From: Aphelocoma coerulescens
Taxonomy: Eukaryota; Chordata; Aves; Passeriformes; Corvidae
Direction: 5' to 3'
Assembly (NCBI RefSeq): GCF_041296385.1
Contig: NC_091015.1
Coordinates: forward strand, 52,022,345-52,086,344
Length of the DNA stretch: 64,000 bases
The notes below the pieces were generated by a model that searched no databases, was not told the origin of the DNA, and was given only the letters and a program-made list of their open reading frames with translations. This document shows, in pieces, positions 11,926 to 22,775 of this stretch. The position numbers were made by a program, and so were the translations under genes. Within the stretch, counting starts at the first letter, position 1, and each line of letters begins with the position of its first letter.

Positions 11926-12492
11926 TGGTTTAACCCCAGCCAGCAACTAAGCCCCACGCAGCCAAGGAAGAGAACTGAGAATGTAAAAGGGAGAAAACTC
12001 AAGGGTTGGGACAAAGGCAGTTTAATAGGTGAAGCAAAAGCCATGCACGCAAGGAAAGCAAAACAAGGAATTCGTTCAACACTTCTCATGAGCAGGCAGG
12101 TGTTCAGCCATCCTCAGGAAGGCAGAACTACCTCATATGTAATGGTTACTTGGGAAGGTAAATCCCATCACTCTGAACATCTCCTTTTTGTTCTTCCCCA
12201 GCTTTAGATGCTGAGCATGTTGCCATGTGGTATAGAATATCCCTTGGATCAGTGTGGATTGGCTGTCCCAGCTGTGTCCCCTCCCAACTTCTTGTGCCTC
12301 TCCAGTTTTCTGGAGCTTTCTGGCATGGTGGGGTGAGAAACAGAAAAGGCCTTGACTCTGTGCAAGCACTGCTCTGCAATAACCAAAACATCCCTGACTT
12401 ATCAACAGTGTTTTCATCACAAACCCAAAACTGACCTCTATACCAGCTACTGTGAAGAAAATCAGTTTTACCCCAGCCAACAAACACTAGCA
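11926..12492 (-). mobile_element. Solo ERVL-type LTR, opposite orientation to the neighbouring pol remnant
   Basis: On the minus strand it opens with the characteristic TGGCTGGGGTAAAACTGATT / CTTCACAGTAGCTGGTATAG region (12485 downward) and closes with GGCTGGGGTTAAACCATG at about 11926. An ATTAAA polyadenylation motif (plus 12021-12026) lies before the conserved 3' part. I recognise this as the abundant ERVL LTR of songbirds and relatives. Because it points opposite to the plus-strand pol remnant, it is a separate insertion, not that element's 3' LTR. Confidence 0.75.
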
Positions 12493-12499
12493 CATGCTC

Positions 12500-12735
12500 C
12501 ACCCCTATAGGCACTGGGTTGACCACGGCTGGATGTCAGGTGACCACCAAAGCCACTCTTCATACTCTTTCCCTGCTCCAGTGTGGGGTCCCTCCCATGG
12601 GGTGCAGTCCTGTGGAAAGAGGCTGCTCCAGCATGGGACCCCTACAGAGTCACCAGTCCTGCCAGCAAATCTGCTCCAACATGGACTCTTCTCTCCAAGG
12701 GAACAGCTTTCTAGATGTTCAAAATTTTGGTCTAT
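12500..12735 (-). mobile_element. LTR fragment of the same family as the one at 2889-3995
   Basis: It shares with the first LTR, in the same orientation, the segments 'ggctggatg.cagg..ctcaccaaagcc', 'gtgtggggtcc', 'cccatggggtgcagtcct' and the repeated 'ctgctccagcatgg' units. Only the 3' LTR part is present, and about 300 nt between these blocks are missing relative to the first copy. Confidence 0.6.
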
Positions 12736-15606
12736 TTCTAGACCAAATAAGGTCTCTGTGCCTTTTTTACAGCCCTGCATAAAACTGCACTTCTCTAGAT
12801 GGATTATGTTATAGTTGTCATCAGCTATTCTTGCCTGTCTCACCTCTTCCCCTCAACTAGGCCAAATCCCCGAGCAAAGTTTTAGTTACTGTAGAATTCT
12901 AGTAGCAGTCTTTGATAGAGTTTTGTAACAGCTGATCATTTCATGCCTGGATAATTACAGTGCAGATGTCTGTCAGGCCTGTCAGGTGAAGAAACTGTCC
13001 AAGCGCTTGAAGGTGTTTTTAATGTTGTATCAGGCTGTCCATCAATGAAAAATCCAAGAGTTTACACAAGCCAAGAAACTGATTTGTGAGAGTAACACCA
13101 CTCTGGGGTCTTTAGTCAAAGGAGGTTTCTCTGCATATACGAGTTCTTCTAGGTGACACCTTCTGCACATTTGTATCACCTTTGCTTTGTCAAGGTCAAT
13201 GTTCCCTGACTGTTTTACCCTCACAGAGTGGTCTTTGTGCTCTTTTCTTTGCATGGTATGTCTTCTGCTCTTGGGACCTGACCTTTTTCAGGAGATGAAA
13301 GAAGAGAGAAGGAAGTTTCCAACAGTCTCTGAACCTCTGGGGCAATTATTTCACAGCCTCATGGCAGTGCTCCTCTCCAACAACTCTGCAGGACAGCCTG
13401 TTAGCAGGTGTACATCACTGTGTCTGTCACAGGAAGCAAAAAAAATGATTCAAATGACTTCAGAGGCAGCTGGCATAAGTCCAACTCACATCAAATATGA
13501 ATGCACCTTCTGGACAATACACAACTTTGCCACGTCCATCTACCATTTCCCGAGTCAAGCAGTGTAGTGAAGCATTTTGTATGACCCATTTCTGCCCAGA
13601 TTGCTTTCTTTCTGGGTGAGTGCATGTTTCATGTTCCAGGGATGTCTATCTGCAGATTTTAAGATCTTAGGGAAAATCTTTTTACTTCCAAATCCCCTTC
13701 TTGCTTTTTGAAAAAAACAAAGTAAATAAATAAATATAAGAATCTTATTGTTAGCTCTTAAGTGTGTCTAATGGAAGATCATATCAGTTTCATCTGAGAA
13801 ATACGGTATTTGATTGTGAAAACCAGGGACTGCTTGATGATTTCTTCAAATTAAAACACTTGTTAGGAGGAAGCTGTGTATTACACCTTTCCAGATATTT
13901 ATTGCTAGCCCGTAGAAATAGCTGAGAACACAGCTATTGGAAAACCAATTAACTGCAATCTACAGCAAGGGAGGTCAAGGGTTTACTGTAACAGAGTCGT
14001 GAAGGACAATGTTCTCTAGTGGGATCCAAGTGGGAAATACCATATAATTTCTCTTCTTTAATTAGTTTTCTTGTCTAATTTAATCCACAGCTTTAAGTTC
14101 TGAGATTCTCTTATCTTTACACTTTCTGTGACAAGAAATCTCTGAGTTGCTACAGAATTCCCAAGGTAAGGCAGTGCTAGCAGCCACAGCCCCAGGAAAG
14201 GGCACATCTGAAGGGCCCTCAAGAGCCAAATCTGTAACTGCTAAAATTGAAATTGCAAGTCAGAACTGCCAGCACTGGCAAAAAAAAAGATGTTCTAGTA
14301 GTTGAAGACCATGTTGCAATTATCTTATCCCTGTTCTGTTCCTGCCTCCCTATCTCAGCTGTGCCTAGATAACCCCCAGTATCTGTAATGGAGTGCAGGA
14401 GACTTTTCCAGAGTCCTTAGATCAGCCGAGCCTGAGCTCATGAGGAAGTTAAGTCCTTGGCTGTAGCCTTGCTGAGGTTTTAAAAGAGCCATCAGCTTTA
14501 TGTCCAGAAATATGCATTGCAGTAGTTTGCACTGACAATTGTTTCCTAGTGACTTGGATACACATACATGTGTTTTATACACATATCTTTATGAAATATT
14601 ATACTAATAATCCTGCAAAATAAATGTTTTGTTGTAGCAAGTGTTCTGTTATCAGTAGACTCATAGGAATCAATTCTTCTCAACTAAAATAAATTCACAT
14701 AAATCGAACCTCAGAGCACAGTCTCGCCCACTAAAATTAGTGGAACTAAAATCACCACTCAATATTTTATAAAAAGATTTTCACCACATATTACTTTAAA
14801 AAACAAGATGAAAACCTTTTATGGAAAATAGTGGTATTTCAATATAAGATACCCAACCTTCTTGAAATCACAAACATGCCCATTTATTAAGGATTAATAA
14901 CTGTTCAAGACACATTTTTTTAAAATAGCTACCATTTGATTAATAGGTGGCTAGTTAAGTGTTTTCCACTTTCCTCCAAATTGGGGAAAAAAAAAAAGCA
15001 GGATGCATCTGGAGTTCAATAGAGCCAGCTTTTCCTGGTACACATGCATGTTAAAATCCAGCTTCTTCAGCTTTCTGACTGTGGCAATTCTTTTCACCTC
15101 CCTCAGAGAGAACCACCAGGACCAAAAGGAAGACAAGGGAACATGGGATAACCAGTTAAAAAAGGTTTAAAGGTTAAACAAAAATTCTGAAAATACTATG
15201 TAATTATGATTTTAAATAATTCTTCAGTGTTTTTATGACATATTTTTCTAACTTTTGCCATCATTTTTCTTTTCGTGGGTGCAAGGATTTTTTGGGAAAA
15301 GGGTACAGTGTTACTCTAGATAGTCTAAATTTGTCCATGCAATATTTTTTAGGGTTTTCTCTTGCAATAATTGAAGATTTTGAGAGTTTTGCAGAGATGT
15401 CAGTGAGTGTTAAGTCAATGTTACTTTTTTTTAAGCTTTGTGCAGATTGCTGCAGTGCCCACTTTGTGGTTTTGCCTAGGAAACACATGGGAAATCTAAC
15501 TGCAAGCATTAATTCCTGTGTTTAGGGGTTTTTTCTTCCTTTTTTTTTTCTGGTTGGTTGGTTGGTTGGTTATGTGAAAAATTCATGCACCTTTTTATTA
15601 TTTCAG
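12736..15606. other. Intergenic sequence without a supported gene
   Basis: It contains one open frame of 126 codons on + (13187-13567) and an overlapping one of 70 codons on - (13042-13254). Neither has recognisable domains. This interval, with 8.4-12.7 kb, is where the N-terminal VWA exons of the decayed collagen gene would be expected. I could not find them. Confidence 0.5.
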
Positions 15607-15649
15607 GAACAATGGGGAGGATGGGAGTGATGGCATTAGAGGAGAAGAG
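15607..15649 (+). pseudogene. Relic triple-helix exon 1
   Basis: After a tttattatttcag acceptor the frame reads NNGEDGSDGIRGEE, a Gly-X-Y register like the late part of the collagen VI helix. No GT follows: the sequence after GAA GAG is ATACATT, so the donor appears destroyed. Confidence 0.65.
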
Positions 15650-15735
15650 ATACATTATTGTCTTTCTTTTGCCTTCTTGACCTCAAAGTTACTGAGTGGT
15701 AAAAATGAAATAATGTACTTTATTTTGTCTCTAAG

Positions 15736-15789
15736 AGATCTCTTGGGGTTCCTGGAAAGAAAGGAGAAAAGGGTGACTTTGGATATCAG
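15736..15789 (+). pseudogene. Relic triple-helix exon 2 (54 nt)
   Basis: After ctctaag the frame gives exactly 18 codons, RSLGVPGKKGEKGDFGYQ. Five of the six register glycines are intact and the first is AGA (Arg, one base from GGA). 54 nt is the canonical collagen exon size. The exon is followed by TAACAC rather than GTAACAC, which looks like a one-base loss in the donor and creates a stop. Confidence 0.7.
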
Positions 15790-16214
15790 TAACACTTAGT
15801 CATCTTTTATTGGTCAGGATTTGGATTTAAGAACAACAGTATGGCTATTTCATGAAACTGTCCCTGTGAGAAATGTCTTTAATAAACTCTCAAGCACAAG
15901 GCACAACTTTTTACCATGAAGTTATTTGCACTTCCTTTTGTTTGAATTTCTATCAGAAGAGATATTACAGGACTTAAAATACTTTTTTGCTCTTCTGAAA
16001 AAGGGCAAACTACTGATGAATAGCCAGTGGGTAGTTTTGAAAACAGGATATATATTCAGTAGAAGAGGACAGTGTAGGACAGGGATAAAAACAGACAAGA
16101 TTGTTGCAGTGGACTTTATCAGAAGGTGATTATTAACACGTGTGCAATGCTCTATAATAACTACTTGGTACCTCACTTCCAGATAAAGCTTTCGTACCCT
16201 TTCTGTCCTTACAG

Positions 16215-16240
16215 AGGTGCTGAAGGATACACAGAGCTAT
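16215..16240 (+). pseudogene. Possible relic triple-helix exon (weak)
   Basis: After a gtccttacag acceptor the frame reads GAEGYTEL, two Gly-X-Y triplets in the right place between better-supported remnants. It is too short to be sure. Confidence 0.25.
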
Positions 16241-17398
16241 ATATGTTCCAAATACTGCACAGATAAAACTGCAAGTTTTAGGTATTTATAGCTTGCATGT
16301 AAGTATTGTTAGATATATAAAATTTCTTTTTTCATTTATTTCTGTCATCTTCCACCACCAGGCCTAGTGCTCAGCAAGTCTTTCCCCGTGATTACAGTAG
16401 TAAGTGATTTTTTAGTGTCCATACACAAGATTTTATTTCAAGACCATTACCACTGCATGGTTTCAGGAGTACTGTCTTTGAGTTGTTTTTGCTGTGTTGA
16501 TTGCTAGTTCTTTCTCTGTCTGCAGTGTTCAATGATGAAATCAGACTGAATAGATAGTTCCTCTGGAATCTTCATTGACATCTGTAAATGCAAGGAAGTA
16601 TGATATACATAAGAGGAAGATGTAAAGAAAAAGTTAAACCTTTTCGATACGATGAACTGCTGAACAGCATGGCTTGGTGACACTGTGGGCAGACCTCTGA
16701 ACCCAAAGCTTTCTAGTAACTTGTCATTTGTATATGGAGTAAAGAAGAGTAAGAAGTACTTCATGTTCCCACAGTTTGCTGACTGATATACATTCCCCCA
16801 TAGATGTAGAAAATCTGCCAGAGGCTTGTTCTTGTTGATATCACTGGATATTTTCAATGTTCTGTGCACAGAAATTGCCTTTAATATTTTCTCCAATATT
16901 TTTACTTACACAGAAATTAAGGAGCAATTAGAAGTTTTGTTAAATAAATTGAACTGACAGCTCTTCCATGTTCTCATGGGAAATCAGTGTGCGCTTCAGT
17001 AAACAAGTAGATAAATCACACTTTGGAAGCAGCCCACTTCTGCCACAGACAGTATTACTTGGAGAAAATACACCACAGTCAAAAGGATAGTTGAGGCAGA
17101 TTAAAAAGAGGAGTACTTTCAGTTGTGTGAAACAAGATGTTGCAAGTCTTTTGTTATCTTATGATGCTGCAGCAAAGGAACAGCTGCACCTCATTTTCCT
17201 TTTTTGCAGTAAAAAATTGTTGACTGGTCATTGTGCAAGTTTGATTTGGGGTTTCTATGCAAACCTATGACTAATATTTTGTGTTCCATATCCTTGTGTT
17301 TCAGGGGGAAAATGCTGTCATAATTTCTTGAGAAGCTTGCATTTTTTATCAGAAGAACTTCTTGTCACATTTTAATTGCATTTTTTCCAACTAATTAG

Positions 17399-17443
17399 GG
17401 TAAACCTGGAGACAAGGGACTTGCAGGAGAAACGTGCACTAAA
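17399..17443 (+). pseudogene. Relic triple-helix exon 3
   Basis: After ccaactaattag the frame reads GKPGDKGLAGETCTK. Four register glycines are intact and a Cys (TGC, one base from GGC) stands at the fifth. A stop follows three codons later with no clear donor. Confidence 0.6.
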
Positions 17444-18226
17444 AATATATAGAGGCAGAATGACAAGTACATCATCATTGATATCCTTTAATGGATTTTT
17501 TTTAACAGGTTCCTCCTTTATGTGTGCTGATTGCACATTCGTATTGATTTTTAAATGTTATGTCTGTCATTTGCAAAAGCTGTTAATGCTCTGTCCCTGT
17601 GTAAGTCACACTTAGCAGAAGCAATGACCATCTCTGGATATCCTACTATATGTGTTCCAGTTCACCTTCCTTTTTTGCCTTGGGTAAAAAACTGCTGTAG
17701 AAGAAATTATCTGGTTTAAGAGCAGTGTGATGGTCACTTTCATTCCCCATTAACTTCTTTGTCCTGTTTTTTTCTCGCTTCTTATTCATTTCTCTCTCCT
17801 TTTTCTTCACAAGCTTTTCCACGGCTGAATAGTAACTTCAGATGTTCTCTGCTATGACAGGGGCTGACGAGGGCTGGCTGCTCCCTGCTGAAGCATGTGC
17901 TAATATTATTTTAGGGACTGTATTTTTAAATGGACTTTGAACATATTGAATGAATAACTCAGTTAACAAAAATGAGCTGAACTACTAGAAGAAAATTGGT
18001 GCTTTGATGTTATCCATCCAGGTTGTTCATCTCTTAAAAGTGAAAATGGTGTCAGACCTGATGCTCTTCTTTCTTATTTCTCATTTGCAGTTAATTCAGT
18101 GGAACTTAAGCATGTAGCAAATAAGGGAAGAAGGAAAGAAATCTGTTAATTTCCAATTAAAAAAAAAATCATGACACCTCTGTATGTTGTTTGAATACCA
18201 CATATGTAACATGTAACATTCATAGG

Positions 18227-18307
18227 GCTATTCCAGGACCTGCTGCTCTGCAAGACAGTTGAAGTGACAGGGGATCTCCAGGATGCAGGGCAAGACCAGA
18301 CTCCAAA
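18227..18307 (+). pseudogene. Relic triple-helix exon 4 with mutated glycines and a stop
   Basis: In one frame the first 11 codons read AIPGPAALQDS, then TGA, then SDRGSPGCRARPDSK. Nine successive register positions are Ala, Gly, Ala, Asp, Ser, Gly, Gly, Ala, Asp. Each non-glycine is a single base change from a glycine codon, and the TGA is one base from CGA (Arg). X and Y positions keep collagen-like Pro, Arg and Gln. This is the expected look of a helix exon that has lost selection. Confidence 0.7.
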
Positions 18308-19139
18308 TATTTTCCCATTAGTGGAACCTATGCTTGTTCTTTTTCATTTTTAAGGGAAAATAAGGAATGAAACAAAACGTTTTCTTCCTGTTGTGGTGGT
18401 CTGGAGTGGTAATTTGTGCAATGTCCTGACAACTTCCAATGATGCAAATGGTAAATTGTAATTTACAATATTGTAAATTGCATGATTGTGTTACACTGTG
18501 AACTTCAATATTTTATTAAATAAAGAAGACTGTGAATCCATCTTTATGTAAGCACAAATCAGGTTCTTCTGAATGCAAGTGGGTAATTGTTTACCTATAA
18601 ATGTAATTTTCAGAAGTCACCAGCTAAATGCATGATTTGTGTGTATTTGAAAAGTGTACCTGACTCATACTTAGAACCTTTCCTTTTCACTGATGCAAAG
18701 GATAATGATTACTGTAATTTTTGATTGTCAGTAGCACAGTAAATTTTGCAATTATGTGTTCCTAACAAACCCTTTAGGAGTACCATTGTGGGAATTCAAC
18801 AGTATGTATCTTTAGTCTCAAATGAAAGAGGCTCACTTTAGAAAGGTTTATTTCCTCTTTGACTTTCGCTTTGCAAGTTCAACACAGTATAAAAGACAGA
18901 TTGGGTTCATTTTTCTCTCATTAATTGTTACCATTGCTAAGAAGTCTGCAGCTCTTGCTAAGGTAGTATTTTCCCTGTACATCTTTCTACAGATGATATA
19001 CTGTGAATTTCTTACAGCTTCAAAATAGGTGTAAAGGTGAAATGAATTGCAACAGTCATGTTCAAAAATTTCTGTAAGTACTAGAGGTCTGTCCTCACAA
19101 ACAAAAACCCATATGTTTTCTCAACCTAAATGATTTTAA

Positions 19140-19180
19140 CATATATATGTATACATATATATGTGTATATATATATATAA
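19140..19180. repeat. AT-rich simple repeat
   Basis: Alternating TA with TG/AC interruptions, about 40 nt. Confidence 0.85.
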
Positions 19181-19555
19181 ACAAGAAATTAAAATAACAA
19201 ATAACAGCTAGTGAAACCTTCAGTTCTACTGTAGAATTTCAATATCCCCAAATCATAGTAGACATTAAATAAAATATATAAAAATGTATAATTACAAATG
19301 TGTATAATTAGCTCTTGGCTTTGATTGGTTTTTTTCACCCATGATTAGTAAAATATCTGAGCAGTTGAGAGAGATGAGGAGAACATAACTATAAATTTTT
19401 TCTTTTTTTTTTTTTTAAGGGGAATAAATGACTGAATGGACAAGCCTGATTTTCTGCACATATCTCAAGCAACGTCCATGTTACAAACACAGACAATGCA
19501 CCACCTCCCTAAGTAATCATGTGCTGATGTATGGCTCTTTTGTTCTTGTCCACAG

Positions 19556-19590
19556 CCATGTGAACTCATTACCTACATCTACAAACCCAG
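19556..19590 (+). pseudogene. Relic exon after the triple helix (cysteine segment)
   Basis: It is bounded by a tgtccacag acceptor and a GTATAAG donor and encodes PCELITYIYKP. It resembles the Cys-x-Leu-Ile segment that collagen VI alpha3-like chains carry between helix and C1 VWA. The splice signals look intact, unlike those of the helix remnants. Confidence 0.6.
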
Positions 19591-21949
19591 GTATAAGAAT
19601 TCAATCCTGTTTTGATATTGTAAACCTGAGTAATCACTTGCTTTCTTCCCTGATTTATTAATATCACATTGATTCTGTGTTCAGCACACCTGTGAATTTA
19701 TGGTCTTAGCAGGCAGGTATTTGAAAAATGATGTTAGGGCTGAGTATTTTACTGAAGTTACTGTAGCATAATTTATTAGAAATGTTAAATGTCTTGGTAT
19801 CCAGTGGTCCCAGTTGCCATGAGGTAAGTTTGCATTATTTTTCCTAGTCTATCTCTCTTAATTCCTTAGGAGTTGATTGTGCTAAATACTGTGAGTTCCT
19901 ACAACAAGAAGTATTCTTATTTTTTTAAACTCTGAGAGAAACCTCTAAATGAAAATGTTTAGTGTGGAGTAGGCCCAGGTCCTACTTGTCCTTTTACTCC
20001 GTTCTCCAATAAAACCAAAAGGAATTTAGCAAGCATACATAGCAGTGGAATTCAATAATGCATCTTAAGTCACTGAAAGCTTTATAATCTGTAGAACTGT
20101 GGAAAATAAATTCAGTGTATGTTCCAACAGTGATTTCAGCTTTTTTTTTTGAAAACTCATTGGATGCAACATTTTTCAATTTAACTTTCTTTTCTCTTTT
20201 TTAACTTCCTGGCATGGTAAGTACTTCTTACTCCTATGTTACTGATACTAATGGTACTGTTTATTTGTCAGATTGACCTAGCAGGATCTGACAAGCTGTG
20301 AACTACTTTGCCTGTATAACGGTAGGCCCCACTTAACCAAACATTCTGAGATATGTGTTTCCTTCACAGGGGTAAAATCCTTCATTGAGTCAGGTGTTTA
20401 CTGAGCTGCAGGTTCAGTTTGCTCATCCATGTGTAGGTAGGAGAAAATGAAGTGAAAAACAACATTTTAAACTGGATGTAGTTTCTTCAAATCTTTTATA
20501 TATCACAAATTTCTATTTACAAGAAAGACTATGGGTCTTCTTAGAGGCTTGTATCTTTTTCAGTGATAATTTATTTAACCCCATTGGTAAGGCTATTGCT
20601 GGCAATAATGAAGTAGTACAAGTTCCTCCTTTGTAATTTCCCCCTGTTCTTTATGTTCCTGTGCTTATTATTTTTTATAATTTCTTTCCGCTTATCCGTG
20701 AGAGATACAGCTTGTGTTATCCTTCTCTGACCTTTCATCATTCTAATTGACTTGCAGCTTCAGCACTGCAGATTGTCTTCCTTGTCCCTTCTCTGACCTT
20801 CTTTTCTGTTTAACTTCACTCCCACCAGTTCCTCCACTGCTTCACACTGAGCTGACAAATAATTTTATCACACCTATCATTTAAAACTTTCTCCTCTTTA
20901 TTTGTTCTGATTTCAATACTGCTCTCCTTTGTTTTGCTTTATGGGTTTTTTGTTGTTGTTTTTTTTCCCTAACTATACTCAGTACTTGGTGTGTTCCATG
21001 CCCAAATGTGTCTGATACCAGTTATGTATAGGAAAAGATAATGGAACCCCTGTCCTACACTGAATTTGGCTGGAATGGTGAGTCAGTAATCTCTTCCCTT
21101 CATGAGTGCTAGATAAATGATCTTATTGTTACTGTAGTTATGATGCCTGCTGTAGCCTGTGATTTTTTGAATTACATTTTTCTTCATGATGCAGCACAGT
21201 ATTTTCTTCAACACTATTTCTGCTTATAGATGTAATATAATGGCTGGAGTAATTACAAGATGAAATGTGTTTTACTACAGAAATGTCACATTCATTATAA
21301 AGCCTGAACAGTTCTCTTAGTAATAATGCAGTAATAATAGCATCAAATCAGTATCTGAGCCACACAGCAGTACTTGAATTAGTGTAGGCCTGCACTGTGC
21401 CACAGAGGAGCTTTAAAAGGGAGTATTGTGTGATGAAATTGCAGGGTACAGCTATACACCCCAATGCAGACAGTTACAAGCTCCCTCTGAGCTCAGCAGG
21501 GCAGATCCTTCCTCTGCAGGCACACTCAGCTAGGAGGCACAGGCTGCAGCAGGTTTGCATTACCAGAGGTTGAGTGCAGGTGAATGTGAGCCTGCCAGAA
21601 GTTGGACAAAACCAAGATAATTTCTACCCCTGTTGTTGTCCTGTGCTTAGGTGGTGCTGGAAAAGCACCTTCTTTTCTCTACTGCAGCTTATCCATCTGT
21701 AAATAGTGCTAATATAATTTAGCACTATTTTTCAAATATCTTTGTAAAACATTTTCGCAGAAAAAAGCAATTTTTACTCTTCTGTGCTTCACTTCAGTAT
21801 ACATTGGGCAGATTTTTGTCTAGCTCCCCATGTTTCTCTGTGCTTGTATCCAGTGTGGGATGTAGTTTAGCATTGTGCTATATGGCTTTTGTGTGCATTA
21901 CTCTCTGCATCTGAGATGCAAGAGAACAAAATAATTTGGGGGTGTTTTT

Positions 21950-22405
21950 TGTTTCCTGCTACTCTGTTACCACCGCCTTATCTACTGCTCGGAGTTTCAC
22001 AACAAGAATATGCTACTCAATGCACTGAAAAATATTTCTCACCAGAGATCCTCCAGTGAACAGGACACTGGATGTGTGATGAGATTCATTCCCATTAATG
22101 TTTTCAGGAAAACTCTACAAGGTACTAAAGTGAGAAAAATAGCTGTGATTTACAGCCATGGACCAGCTTCTTCTGTTAAAAGAAGCTGTTATGGAGAGCT
22201 GTTACGGGGATGAGTGCAGTAGAAGTCATTCCAGTAGTTATTATGAAGTGTCCTGTTTTGAGGGACTGCATGAAGAAGGGGTTGGTGTGGAGCTTCTGCT
22301 TCATGAGAAAAACTGCAAAATGCCTCTGCTTGCCTGTTCTGGTGCAGAGCCATCTTCTCACATGTAGATGTTCTGACCTACTTTTACCTATGAGTGAATG
22401 CAGAT
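21950..22405 (+). pseudogene. Relic C1 VWA exon, frameshifted
   Basis: In the frame of 22010 the stretch LIYCSEFHNKNMLLNALKN, continuing ISHQRSS, DTG, NVFRKTLQG and VRKIAVIYSHG, matches the middle of a collagen VI C1 VWA domain. Near 22165-22210 the reading moves through a second frame (LLLKEAVME) into the frame of 22210 (SAVEVIPVVI), a strand that normally continues it. A piece like LLLHEKNCK then reappears in the other frame, and a C-x-C-x-D segment closes the domain. At least two indels are therefore needed. The N-terminal half of the domain, including MIDAS, was not found. Confidence 0.7.
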
Positions 22406-22654
22406 TCACTTTACAAAATGAGTTCTCAGAAAGGAGTAGCACTCTGCCACCTGATGTGCTTTCCTCTTGTGGTCTTAGTTCCCATTCTCTGTCATTTATT
22501 TTAAAGAAAATGGATGGGAGGCTGATAACTGGGCTTCTTCCATCTTGCTTTAGGAGCACAGGGCAGGGAAGATACGCCAGGAGAAGGGACCCTGTAAGGT
22601 AGTGAGACTGACACAGTTCATGCAGTGTTTTCACAAAAGAGAAACCGAAACGGC

Positions 22655-22775
22655 ATGAGCATAGGAAGTCTTTGGAGCTGGAAGACATGGACCAGCTGAG
22701 CAGCCTGGCTACTCAGTTGGATGTTGTCATCCACATTGCAAATCTCTCCTATCCATTGTTGCAAAAGATGCATTA
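22655..22775 (+). pseudogene. Possible trace of the C2 VWA exon
   Basis: The frame encoding LELEDMDQLSSLATQLDVV followed by ANLSYP aligns loosely with the EEFQRAKDFVSSMLDQFVV...NESYG stretch of the intact gene's C2 exon. The DNA also matches in patches around 4225-4285. The rest of the domain was not recognised, so this is tentative. Confidence 0.35.

Noticed and set aside
16367..16402. Exon-like segment reading SAQQVFPRDYS between acceptor and GTAAGT
   Set aside because: It has good splice signals but no Gly-X-Y or other family pattern, so I could not place it in the collagen remnant.
22176..22688. 170-codon minus-strand open frame
   Set aside because: It is the antisense of the collagen VWA remnant and shows no domain of its own.
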